Shown: positions 53,511-64,000 of the stretch, in pieces
How the letters are laid out: the number at the start of each line of letters is the position of its first letter
Numbering within the stretch: position 1 is the first letter of the stretch
Assembly (NCBI RefSeq): GCF_036013955.1
Contig: NZ_CP107903.1
Span: 868,001-932,000, forward strand
Reading direction: 5' to 3'
Origin: Streptomyces sp. NBC_00459
Lineage (GTDB): Bacteria > Actinomycetota > Actinomycetes > Streptomycetales > Streptomycetaceae
DNA length: 64,000 nt
Position numbers and translations under genes: made by a program
The notes under the pieces: model-generated
Told to the model about the DNA's origin: nothing
The model's database searches: none
Seen by the model: the letters and a program-made list of their open reading frames with translations, nothing else

Positions 53511-54640
53511 CGTTTCCCACCGACCGTCTCGCCTGCGCCGCCGTCCGTCAGGGCGGTGTCGGGCGTGCCCGCGGACAGTTCGTGGGCGTCCGCGACTCCG
53601 ACCACGGCGCCGTGCGCGTCCACGCCCACCGCGAGCCTGGCGGGCGACAGGAGCGCAGAGTCGAGGGCGGCCCGTGCCGAGTCCCCGACGAGGCTGAAGG
53701 TGTGGCCGAGCGGTGCCAGCGGTACGTCCGCGAGGGTGCCGCTCGCCGGCAGGTCGGCGACCGCGGCCCAGCCGAGCGGCCGTCGGGCGTCGTCGACGAC
53801 CAGGACCCAGGGCTCACCGGCCGTCCGTGCCGACGCCACCGGCGAGGTCGCGGGCAGCACCGGACCGTCGCGCAGCGGCACGTCGGCCGCGTTCACGAAG
53901 GACAGCCGACGGATGCCCCGGTCGTGCCCCACGAAGTCGGCCACGAAGTCGTCGGCGGGATCGGCGAGCAGCCGTTCGGGGGTGTCGAACTGCGCCAGCT
54001 TGCCGCCGGTGCGGAACACGGCGATCTTGTCGCCGAGTTTGATCGCCTCGTCGATGTCGTGGGTGACGAACACGATCGTCTTGTGCAGTTCCTTCTGGAG
54101 CCGGATGAACTCCGCCTGCAGCTCCGCCCGGACGATGGGGTCGACCGCGCTGAACGGCTCGTCCATCAGCAGTACGGGCGGGTCGGCGCCCAGTGCCCTG
54201 GCCACCCCGACGCGCTGCTGCTGGCCGCCGGAGAGCTGGTTCGGGTAGCGCTTGGCCATCACGCTCGGCAGCCCCACCAGTTCCAGCAGTTCCGCCGCCC
54301 GCGCGCGGGCCTTCTTCCGGCTCCAGCCGAGCAGCAGCGGAACGGTGGCGATGTTGTCGAGGATGGTGCGGTGCGGGAACAGTCCCGCGTGCTGGATCAC
54401 GTACCCGATGCCGCGGCGCAGCTCGGGGGCGTTGACCTCCCGGATGTCCTGACCGCGCAGGCTCACCGTCCCGGCCGTGGGCTCCACCATGCGGTTGACC
54501 ATGCGCAGGGTGGTGGTCTTGCCGCAGCCGGAGGGACCGACCAGGACCGTGAGGCCACCCTCGGCCAACTCCAGCGACAGTTCGTCCACCGCTGTAGTCC
54601 CGTTCGGATAATTTTTGCTCACCGCGTCGAATCTGATCAA
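53507..54640 (-). CDS. Betaine-type ABC transporter ATP-binding protein with CBS-like C-terminus
   Basis: 377 aa, OpuCA-like. Walker A GPSGCGKTT, Q-loop VIQHAGLFPHRTI, signature LSGGQQQR, Walker B VLLMDEPFSAVDP and switch His FVTHDIDEAIKL. The C-terminal region (about 260-350, LSFVNAADVPLRDGPVLPAT...AVGVDAHGAVVGVADAHELS) looks like a degenerate CBS pair, which in OpuA senses ionic strength. First gene of the transporter operon. Confidence 0.94.
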   Translation of the reverse strand: MIRFDAVSKNYPNGTTAVDELSLELAEGGLTVLVGPSGCGKTTTLRMVNRMVEPTAGTVSLRGQDIREVNAPELRRGIGYVIQHAGLFPHRTILDNIATVPLLLGWSRKKARARAAELLELVGLPSVMAKRYPNQLSGGQQQRVGVARALGADPPVLLMDEPFSAVDPIVRAELQAEFIRLQKELHKTIVFVTHDIDEAIKLGDKIAVFRTGGKLAQFDTPERLLADPADDFVADFVGHDRGIRRLSFVNAADVPLRDGPVLPATSPVASARTAGEPWVLVVDDARRPLGWAAVADLPASGTLADVPLAPLGHTFSLVGDSARAALDSALLSPARLAVGVDAHGAVVGVADAHELSAGTPDTALTDGGAGETVGGKR

Positions 54641-54776
54641 AGCTGCCCCTCACCCGGCTGTATATGATTATGCAGACTTACTCGTGACTGAATGGCAGTC
54701 AATGCCCAGATGTAAACGGCACGTTACATTCACACGAAATCAGGCCAGGACGTCTGAAATGCACGGAGACACCGCC

Positions 54777-55728
54777 ATGAGACCGGTCTGGTTCACCTTT
54801 CTGAACGGCTCGGACATCGAACGGCTGGAACTGACCGACGCCGAGATCCTCGACGCCGTCGAGGAAGGGCTGCGTGCCCAGGGGCAGGGCGAGACGGTGA
54901 TCGAACCGCGCGTCCACCTCGTGCCCGACGCCGCGTTCGACGGTCACTTCAACGTGCTGCGCGGCGATGTCGCTCCGCTCTCGCCGGCCGGGGTCGAGAT
55001 CGTGGGCGACTTCGTCGGCAACTACCGGGCCGGTCTGCCCTCCGAGACGCGTACGCGGCCCTGAACTTCGCCGGCGCCGCCCTGGATCCGGAACCGAACG
55101 GCTGCGGCGACAACCCGGTGGTGCTGCCCGACACCGGCGAGATCCTCTCGTCCGGCAACTTCCACACCCCGGCGCCGGCCCTCGCCCTCGACACCCTCGC
55201 CCTGGCCCCGACCCGGACGGCATCGATCTCCGCGGAGCGCATGCGCCGACTGCTCGACCCCGCCGTCAGCGGGCCGCCGGCGGACCTCTCTCCGTACGGA
55301 CCGGAACGCTCGGGCTTCGCGCCTCTGACCAAGACCGCGCAGGACTCGTCGCCGAGATCCGCATGCCGTCCGCACCGGTGTCCACCGACCCCCGGCACGG
55401 CGCGGACGCCGTCGAGGACGACTCGACCAACGCGGCGCTCGGAGCAGGGCGGCCCGCCACCGTCCTCGCCCGGCTGCGGCTGCTGCTCGCCGTGGAGGCG
55501 GTGGTCGCCGCGCAGGCGGTGGACCTGGCGGCACCGCCCGCCGTGGGCCGTGGACCCCGGCTTCTGCCTCGGGCGATCCGGGCGGCCGTACCCCGCCTCG
55601 AAGACAACCGGCCCCACGGGGTGGACGTGGAGGCGGTGAGTCACGGCATCCTTGGGTCCGACGACGTCCGGGGCGCACTGCGCGCGATGCTGGAAGAATC
55701 GTCAGCCCCGGCGGGAGGAACGTCATGA
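54777..55728 (+). pseudogene. Fusion relic of ornithine cyclodeaminase and histidine ammonia-lyase
   Basis: Begins at ATG 54777 with an OCD/mu-crystallin N-terminus (WFTFLNGSDIERLELTDAEILDAVEEGL, then HFNVLRGDVAPLSPAGVEIVGDFVGNYRAGLPS). Near 55040 it changes to the C-terminal part of an aromatic amino-acid lyase in another frame: RDAYAALNFAG, DNPVVLPDTGEILSSGNFHTPAPALALDTLAL, SERMRRLLDPAVSG-type segment. Around 55335 it shifts again to AGLVAEIRMPSAPVSTDPRHGADAVEDDS. The OCD C-terminus and the lyase N-terminus with its MIO Ala-Ser-Gly are gone. Ends overlapping the amidohydrolase start by 4 bp. Confidence 0.85.
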
Positions 55729-56645
55729 CCAGCGTCGACGTGCACCAGCATCTGTGGACCCCCTCGCTGCTGGCAGCCCTGCGCTCGCGCCGCGAACCAC
55801 CGTTCCTCGACGGCTGGAACCTGCACCTGCGCGGTGAGCCGCCCTACGAGATCCGGCCCGCCGACCACGACATCGCCGGCCGTGCGGAACTCGCCGCCGC
55901 CGACGGCCTCGGCCGGGTGCTCGTCTCGCTGTCCGCCCCGATCGGCGTGGAATGGCTGCCCGCTGCGGAAGCCCGGCCCCTGCTGGACGCGTATCACGAC
56001 GGATCGGCCGATCTACCGAAACCTTTCGACGCCTGGGCCGCCGCCTGCGTACGGGACATCGATGCGAACGCAACGGCCAAGGACCTCGACCGGGGCTTCG
56101 CCGGTCTCCAACTCCCGGCGAACGCCCTTGCCGACGCCGCCGGTTACGCGCGGTGCGCCCCGCTCCTCGACCTGCTCGAAGAACGCGACCTGCCGCTGTT
56201 CGTCCACCCGGGACCGGCGCCCGGCGAGCCGGAGGGCCCCGGCTGGTGGCCGGCGCTGGTCCCGTACGTCCAGCAGATGCACGCCGCCTGGTTCGCGTTC
56301 CGCGCATTCGGCCGGCCCCGCCACCCCCAACTGCGCGTGTGCTTCGCCCTGCTGGCCGGGCTGGCTCCGCTGCACGGGGAGCGCTTCACGGCCCGGGGCG
56401 GCGGCTCGGACGGACACGTGGACCCGGGAGTCTTCGTCGACACGTCGTCCTACGGCCCTCGCGCCGTCGACGCGATCGTCCGTGCCCTCGGCGCCGGCGC
56501 CGTCGTCCAGGGCTCGGACCGGCCCTACGCGGAGCCGCCGCTGCACCCCGGATTCGGCCTCGGCGGAGCGGCGGCGTACGCCTTCCGAATCGCCAATCCG
56601 CGGCGGCTGCTCACAGGGAAGAACCAGCGAAATATTTCGACGTGA
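55725..56645 (+). CDS. Amidohydrolase-superfamily (TIM-barrel) protein
   Basis: 306 aa, ATG overlapping the lyase relic stop (ATGA) with GGGAGG upstream. Metal-dependent hydrolase or decarboxylase of the amidohydrolase-2 type: VDVHQHLWTP (HxH metal pair), LFVHPGP (third His) and GSDRPYAEPP (Asp). Could hydrolyse a cyclic amide, as imidazolonepropionase-like enzymes do after a lyase step; this fits the HAL context but is inference. The reading frame is intact although its upstream operon partners are broken. Confidence 0.88.
   Translation: MTSVDVHQHLWTPSLLAALRSRREPPFLDGWNLHLRGEPPYEIRPADHDIAGRAELAAADGLGRVLVSLSAPIGVEWLPAAEARPLLDAYHDGSADLPKPFDAWAAACVRDIDANATAKDLDRGFAGLQLPANALADAAGYARCAPLLDLLEERDLPLFVHPGPAPGEPEGPGWWPALVPYVQQMHAAWFAFRAFGRPRHPQLRVCFALLAGLAPLHGERFTARGGGSDGHVDPGVFVDTSSYGPRAVDAIVRALGAGAVVQGSDRPYAEPPLHPGFGLGGAAAYAFRIANPRRLLTGKNQRNIST
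56628..56639. promoter_or_regulatory. Palindrome CGAAATATTTCG upstream of hemicellulase operon
   Basis: Perfect 12-bp palindrome near the end of the amidohydrolase gene, 169 bp before the GH43 start. It resembles the CGAAA-N-TTTCG boxes described upstream of Streptomyces xylanase genes, but with a two-base rather than one-base spacer. Confidence 0.45.
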
Positions 56646-56667
56646 AAAGCGAATGATGCGAGAGGTA

Positions 56668-56738
56668 TTGACGCACGCCACGCGCCTCCTAGTATCCAAG
56701 ATGCCCGAAGACACGGCCAATGTTCGATATGGCGAACA
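56668..56738 (+). promoter_or_regulatory. Candidate GH43 promoter and inverted-repeat operator
   Basis: TTGACG (56668-56673) and TAGTAT (56690-56695), 16 nt apart, make a good sigma70-like promoter. Downstream, TGTTCG-ATATGG-CGAACA (56721-56738) is a perfect 6-bp inverted repeat, about +20 to +40 from the predicted start, a typical repressor site. It lies 70-140 bp before the GH43 ATG. Confidence 0.55.
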
Positions 56739-56807
56739 CTGATAGCCGAACTCCTCCGCCACCCGACTTCGCACACCTCTTAGCCCCCAGACAAGAGGAG
56801 CGCTCAT

Positions 56808-60573
<3,766 letters not shown>

Positions 60574-60594
60574 CGGACCTCCGGTCCCGATGAC

Positions 60595-60634
60595 GAGCCG
60601 GGGTGCCGGGTCCTACGACCCGGTGCCCCGGCTC
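60595..60634. terminator. Terminator hairpin overlapping the end of ipdB
   Basis: Long stem (60595-60612 with 60617-60634) interrupted by a 2x2 mismatch, 4-nt loop, between the xylanase gene and ipdB. Its centre covers the ipdB stop codon. Confidence 0.7.
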
Positions 60635-61377
60635 ACCTCGCGATCGCGCAGCCCTCGCGGGTCGACGACCTCCCGGATGAGCCGCAGTTCGGTCTCGTCG
60701 GGCAGGCGGGTCTCGGGGGCGTCGGTCGCGTCGAGCGCGAAGCCGGTGTTCGCGTGGACCTCCTCCGCGGTGACGCCTGGGTGCAGCGAGCGCACGCGCA
60801 GACGCCCGTCGTCCCCGTAGTCGAGGACCGCGAGGTTGGTGACCACCACGCCCAGGTGGTGGAATCGCAGCCCCTTGCCGCCGCGCGCACGGTCGTTGCC
60901 CACCCCGCAGACCACGTCGACCTTCTCGACGAAGACCTTCGGGGTGTGCCGGGCCACCCAGTAGTCGGTGCGGTGGTTGGCCGTGTTGCCCGGGGCGCCG
61001 CGTACGCCGATGAGTTGCCGCGTGGGACGACGCCAGTCGCCGATCAGCGAGATGTTCTGGTTCCCGTACCGGTCGATCTGGCTGGCCCCCATCATGCTCT
61101 GGCGCCGGCCGCTGGCGACGATGTCGAACACTCGTCGGTACGGCACCCACCCCTCGACGACGCCCCCGTCCGCCGCTGTTCGGCCGAGCGGCGGCGGATC
61201 GCTCATGAAGTAAGCCTCGCCGTCGGTCAGTACCAGGTCCGGGCTGGTCGTCAGGCGGGCGAGGCGCGCACCGACCGAGGGCAGCACACCGGCCGTGTGC
61301 GCGAGCACCTCCCCGGCGTCTCGCCACACGTCCGCGCAGGCGGCGGCACACACCTCGGCCCGGGTGATCTCCGTCAT
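60613..61377 (-). CDS. ipdB: CoA-transferase-family hydrolase subunit beta (IpdB-like)
   Basis: 254 aa from ATG 61377, overlapping ipdA by 4 bp (ATGA). Like IpdB of steroid degradation: ITRAEVCAAACADVWRDAGEVLAHTAG, VGARLARLTTSPDLVLTDGEAYFMSDPPPLG, SMMGASQIDRYGNQNISLIGDWRRPTRQLIGVRGAPGNTANHRTDYWV and LHPGVTAEEVHANTGFAL. With IpdA it hydrolyses the ring-opened product of the last two steroid rings (COCHEA-CoA) instead of transferring CoA. Sequence pattern and gene order both support this. Confidence 0.88.
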   Translation of the reverse strand: MTEITRAEVCAAACADVWRDAGEVLAHTAGVLPSVGARLARLTTSPDLVLTDGEAYFMSDPPPLGRTAADGGVVEGWVPYRRVFDIVASGRRQSMMGASQIDRYGNQNISLIGDWRRPTRQLIGVRGAPGNTANHRTDYWVARHTPKVFVEKVDVVCGVGNDRARGGKGLRFHHLGVVVTNLAVLDYGDDGRLRVRSLHPGVTAEEVHANTGFALDATDAPETRLPDETELRLIREVVDPRGLRDREVSRGTGS

Positions 61378-62249
61378 CGTCCCTCCTCCTGTCCGCGGTT
61401 GGCGTGGAACTCCGCCACGGCCTCCTGGTACGCCTGCTCGTCGCCGTCGAGGAACGTCTTGCGGAACAGCCGCCAGGAGTCGGCGTCCCGCGCCGCCGAC
61501 GCGTAGTGCGCCTGGAAGGCCTCGTCCCGCCCGTAGTCGGGATCGCAGGAGGTGAAGTGGGCGCCCCGGGGTGTCTCGACGACCCCGTCGACGAAGAGAC
61601 GGCTGATCAGCAGTGACTGCGCGGGGCCGCCGGCCAGCAGGTCCCCCGCCTCCACGATCCGCTCGGTGCTGACGTAGCAGCGGTCGGCCGCCATCGCGAA
61701 CAGGTCGTCGAAGTACGGGTCCGGGCCCAGGTACTGGGCGTTGCCCGCCCGGTCGGCCCGGTTGACGTGCACCAGAGCGACATCGAGCCGCAGTGCCCTC
61801 ATCGCGACGTACTCCTCGTCGGCGTACGGGGAGGCGATGGTCACCAGATCCGGGTTCATCGTGAGGACGTCCGAGCCGAGGCCCGCGCGGGTGGGCAGGA
61901 AGGACAGACGGCTCGCGGCGGCCCGCAGGCCGGTGACGAACATGCCCTCGTCGTACTCGGCGGTCTCCACACCACCCCGCTCCCGTACGGCCCGGAAGTG
62001 CGGGTCGAGGGCGATGCTGTCCAGCGACACGAAGCCGTAGACGAGCTTGCGGACCCTGCCCGCCGCGCACAGCAGCCCCACGTCCGGGCCGCCGAAGGTG
62101 ACGACGGTGAGGTCGCGCACGTCGGTGCGCAGGAGTTCACGCACCAGTGCCATCGGTTTGCGCCGCGATCCCCAGCCGCCGATTCCGATCGTCATGCCCG
62201 ACTCGACGGTGCCGGCGAAGTCCTCCAGGGACATCGACTTGTCACCCAT
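61374..62249 (-). CDS. ipdA: CoA-transferase-family hydrolase subunit alpha (IpdA-like)
   Basis: 291 aa. IpdA-like: MSLEDFAGTVESGMTIGIGGWGSRRKPMALVRELLRTDVRDLTVVTFGGPDVGLLCAAGRVRKLVYGFVSLDSIALDPHFR, then GPDPYFDDLFAMAADRCYVSTERIV and GAHFTSCDPDYGRDEAFQAHY. First gene of the ipdA-ipdB unit, divergent from ipdC with a KstR2-like operator between. Part of HIP (C and D ring) degradation of sterols. Confidence 0.88.
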   Translation of the reverse strand: MGDKSMSLEDFAGTVESGMTIGIGGWGSRRKPMALVRELLRTDVRDLTVVTFGGPDVGLLCAAGRVRKLVYGFVSLDSIALDPHFRAVRERGGVETAEYDEGMFVTGLRAAASRLSFLPTRAGLGSDVLTMNPDLVTIASPYADEEYVAMRALRLDVALVHVNRADRAGNAQYLGPDPYFDDLFAMAADRCYVSTERIVEAGDLLAGGPAQSLLISRLFVDGVVETPRGAHFTSCDPDYGRDEAFQAHYASAARDADSWRLFRKTFLDGDEQAYQEAVAEFHANRGQEEGR

Positions 62250-62288
62250 GGACAGATCCCTCCCACGCTCTCACCCTTACGGAGTCTT

Positions 62289-62310
62289 ACCTATCAAACA
62301 CTTGTTAGGT
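62289..62310. promoter_or_regulatory. KstR2-like operator between ipdA and ipdC
   Basis: ATCAAACACTTGTT (62293-62306) matches the mycobacterial KstR2 consensus AnCAAGnnCTTGnT at all but one fixed position. It sits in a larger 9-bp inverted repeat with one mismatch (62289-62297 and 62302-62310), between the divergent starts. Predicts control by a KstR2-type TetR repressor. Confidence 0.7.
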
Positions 62311-62396
62311 TACGTTGACCAGACCGACACCCCCTCGGGAAGCCGGGCCCGAGGATTCGTCCCCGCCCGGCGAGCGGCGCGAGAAGGAGACCCGGT

Positions 62397-63488
62397 ATGA
62401 GCGCCCCCATCGCCCCTGTCCATCCCGCCCTGCACACCGCGCTGTGCGACCTGGTCGGCGTCCGTTACCCCATCGTGCAGACCGGCATGGGGTATGTGTC
62501 CGGCCCGGAACTGACGGCGGCCACCGCGGCGGCCGGCGGGCTCGGCATCCTGGCCAGTGCGACGCTCTCCCTCGACGAGACCCGGGACGCCATCCGTGCC
62601 GTCCGGGAACGCACCGACGCGCCGTTCGGTGTGAACATGCGCGGCGACTCCCCCGACGTCCTGGAGCGCGGCGCCCTTCTGGTGCGCGAGGGCGTGAGGA
62701 TCGCGTCCTTCGCGCTCGCCCCGCAGGAACGCGTCGTCCGGGAGCTGAAGGACTCCGGGCTGGTCGTCATCCCGTCCATCGGCGCCCGACGCCACGCCGA
62801 GAAGGTCCAGGCGTGGGGCGTGGACGCGGTCGTCGTGCAGGGCAGCGAGGGCGGCGGTCACACCGGGGGCGTCCCCACCTCGATCCTGATCCCGCAGGTC
62901 GTGGACGCCGTCGACATCCCGGTCATCGCGGCCGGCGGTTTCCGCGACGGGCGGGGGCTGGTCGCCGCACTCGCCCAGGGTGCCGTGGGCATCGCGATGG
63001 GCACGCGGTTCCTGCTGACCAGCGACAGCACCGTGCGCGACTCGGTCAAGGCCGAGTACCTCGGGCGGGGCGTCACCGACACCGTCGTCACCCCGGTCCT
63101 CGACGGCATCCCCCAGCGCGTCCTGCGCACCGAGGCGGTGGAACGGCTGCTGCGGGAACGGGCGCCCGCGCGCCTGGTCCGTTCGCTGCGGCACGCCGTC
63201 GCGTTCCGCAAGGTCTCCGGCACCTCGTGGTCCGACCTGGTCCGGGAGGGACTGGCGATGCGGCGCGGACATGAACTGGGCTGGTCCCAGGTCGTGATGG
63301 CGGCGAACACCCCGATGATGCTGCGCGCGAGCATGGTCGACGGCCGGACGGACCTGGGCACCCTCGCCTCCGGCCAGGTCGCGGGCGTCATCGACGACCT
63401 GCCCAGCTGCGCCGAACTCGTCGAACGCATCGTCGCGGAGGCCGACGCCGTCCTCACCCGTCTGACCACCGCCGGAGCGAAACAGTGA
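62397..63488 (+). CDS. ipdC: Nitronate-monooxygenase-like reductase (IpdC-like)
   Basis: 363 aa FMN TIM barrel close to mycobacterial IpdC: GVRYPIVQTGMGYVSGPELTAATAAAGGLGILASATL, TDAPFGVNMRGDSPDVLERGALLVREGVRIASFALAP, DAVVVQGSEGGGHTGG, VIAAGGFRDGRGLVAALAQGAVGIAMGTRFLLTSDSTV and the C-terminal WSQVVMAANTPMMLRASMVDG. Reduces a HIP-pathway intermediate in steroid C/D-ring breakdown. Starts 86 bp from the KstR2-like site. Confidence 0.88.
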   Translation: MSAPIAPVHPALHTALCDLVGVRYPIVQTGMGYVSGPELTAATAAAGGLGILASATLSLDETRDAIRAVRERTDAPFGVNMRGDSPDVLERGALLVREGVRIASFALAPQERVVRELKDSGLVVIPSIGARRHAEKVQAWGVDAVVVQGSEGGGHTGGVPTSILIPQVVDAVDIPVIAAGGFRDGRGLVAALAQGAVGIAMGTRFLLTSDSTVRDSVKAEYLGRGVTDTVVTPVLDGIPQRVLRTEAVERLLRERAPARLVRSLRHAVAFRKVSGTSWSDLVREGLAMRRGHELGWSQVVMAANTPMMLRASMVDGRTDLGTLASGQVAGVIDDLPSCAELVERIVAEADAVLTRLTTAGAKQ

Positions 63489-63544
63489 CCGGTGACCACG
63501 GTCGGCCGCGCCGCGATCCGGCCCGCGACACAGGGAGAGAGCCC

Positions 63545-64000
63545 ATGGGCACGGAAATCATCAGGGCCGCCGTCGACGGGCGCGGGATCGCCGAGGTGGT
63601 CGTCGACTGCCCGCCGGTCAACGCGCTGCCGGTGGCGGGCTGGTACCAGCTGGCGGAGACGGTCGAACAGCTCGGCCGCGACCCGGACGTGCACGTGGTG
63701 CTGCTGCGTGCCGAGGGCCGCGGGTTCAACGCCGGTGTGGACATCAAGGAGTTGCAGGCCGACACCGGCCACACCGCCGTCATCGGGGTGAACCGGGGCT
63801 GCTTCGCCGCGTTCGCCGCGGTCTACGACTGTGCGGTGCCGGTCGTCACCGCGGTCCACGGCTTCTGTCTGGGCGGCGGGATCGGCCTGGTCGGCAACTC
63901 GGACGTGATCGTCGCGGCCGAGGACGCCTACTTCGGGCTGCCGGAGGTGGACCGGGGTGCGCTCGGCGCCGCGACGCACCTGTCCCGACTGGTCCCGCAG
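63545..64000 (+). CDS. echA20: Enoyl-CoA hydratase-family protein (EchA20-like), truncated by window end
   Basis: 152 residues visible, no stop before the end of the window. Crotonase fold: VVDCPPVNALPVAGWYQLAETVEQL, LRAEGRGFNAGVDIKEL, NRGCFAAFAAVYDCAVPVVTAVHGFCLGGGIGLVGNSDVIVAAEDAYFGLPEVDRGALGAATHLSRLVPQ. It matches the EchA20 hydrolase that opens the last steroid ring. It is 56 bp after ipdC, in the same operon. Confidence 0.88.
   Translation, partial: MGTEIIRAAVDGRGIAEVVVDCPPVNALPVAGWYQLAETVEQLGRDPDVHVVLLRAEGRGFNAGVDIKELQADTGHTAVIGVNRGCFAAFAAVYDCAVPVVTAVHGFCLGGGIGLVGNSDVIVAAEDAYFGLPEVDRGALGAATHLSRLVPQ

Noticed and set aside
51128..54640. Plain osmoprotectant (glycine betaine) transporter
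   Set aside because: Not excluded, but the linked P450, RpiR, OCD/HAL relic and amidohydrolase point to catabolism, so I did not give it an opuA/proU name.
61374..62249. Ordinary acetoacetyl- or glutaconate CoA-transferase
   Set aside because: Sequence blocks and neighbours match IpdA/IpdB better than acid-CoA transferases.

Overview
This is a very GC-rich, actinobacterial chromosomal window, almost certainly Streptomyces. The evidence is the GC bias, frequent GTG/TTG starts, ATGA/GTGA stop-start overlaps, Tat and lipoprotein exports, Streptomyces-type families (DUF6421, DUF5134, DUF5997, Rv1733c-like, long XRE-TPR regulators), secreted polysaccharide-degrading enzymes and a TTA codon in one of them. 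I saw no rRNA, tRNA, insertion sequence, prophage or CRISPR array.

Layout. (1) 0-6 kb: electron-transfer flavoprotein etfBA, a flavin reductase preceded by a tiny cysteine-ending leader peptide, a thioredoxin/DUF4395 divergent pair, a PlsC acyltransferase, and a two-gene transglutaminase-like + B3/4 unit. (2) 6-13 kb: a translationally coupled DUF6421-SDR-threonine aldolase operon, GDPD, GNAT, VOC and MarR genes, and a decayed FUSC membrane-protein gene. (3) 13-25 kb: envelope and housekeeping-type genes (DUF5134, M56 peptidase, PAP2, HAD, LVIVD/DUF305 secreted pair, FprA-like reductase, NCS2 permease) and an ArsR/old-yellow-enzyme divergent pair with clear candidate operators. (4) 24.5-30 kb: secreted plant-polymer enzymes (SGNH hydrolase, CE1 esterase with CBM2, PL1 and PL3 pectate lyases) around an intergenic region rich in palindromes, one close to the CebR box. 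(5) 30-44.6 kb: mixed genes including uracil-DNA glycosylase, a sirohydrochlorin-chelatase-like protein, FUSC/Lrp, XRE-TPR, an LCAT-like hydrolase lacking its serine nucleophile, a LysR-like protein without its HTH next to DUF5997, and a SpoIIE-type phosphatase.

(6) 44.7-60.6 kb: accessory catabolism. A giant Tat-exported GH2 beta-galactosidase carries a LamG-like domain inside its catalytic barrel. Next comes a betaine-type ABC transporter with a cytochrome P450 and an RpiR regulator. Divergent to it is an ornithine-cyclodeaminase/histidine-ammonia-lyase relic followed by an amidohydrolase. The regulator is frameshifted and the OCD and HAL genes are fused by an apparent deletion, so this looks like a quaternary-ammonium or betaine-like catabolic locus caught while decaying. 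It is followed by a GH43 enzyme and a GH10-GH62 xylanase/arabinofuranosidase with a TTA codon.

(7) 60.6-64 kb: the edge of a steroid C/D-ring catabolic cluster (ipdB, ipdA, ipdC, echA20) with a KstR2-like operator between the divergent units; echA20 runs off the end of the window.

How the genes work together: the secreted esterase, pectinases, xylanase/arabinofuranosidase and galactosidase form a plant-cell-wall attack set. The etfBA and ipd/echA20 genes belong to acyl-CoA and steroid oxidation. The ABC/P450/OCD/HAL/amidohydrolase locus is an uncharacterised uptake-and-degradation module.
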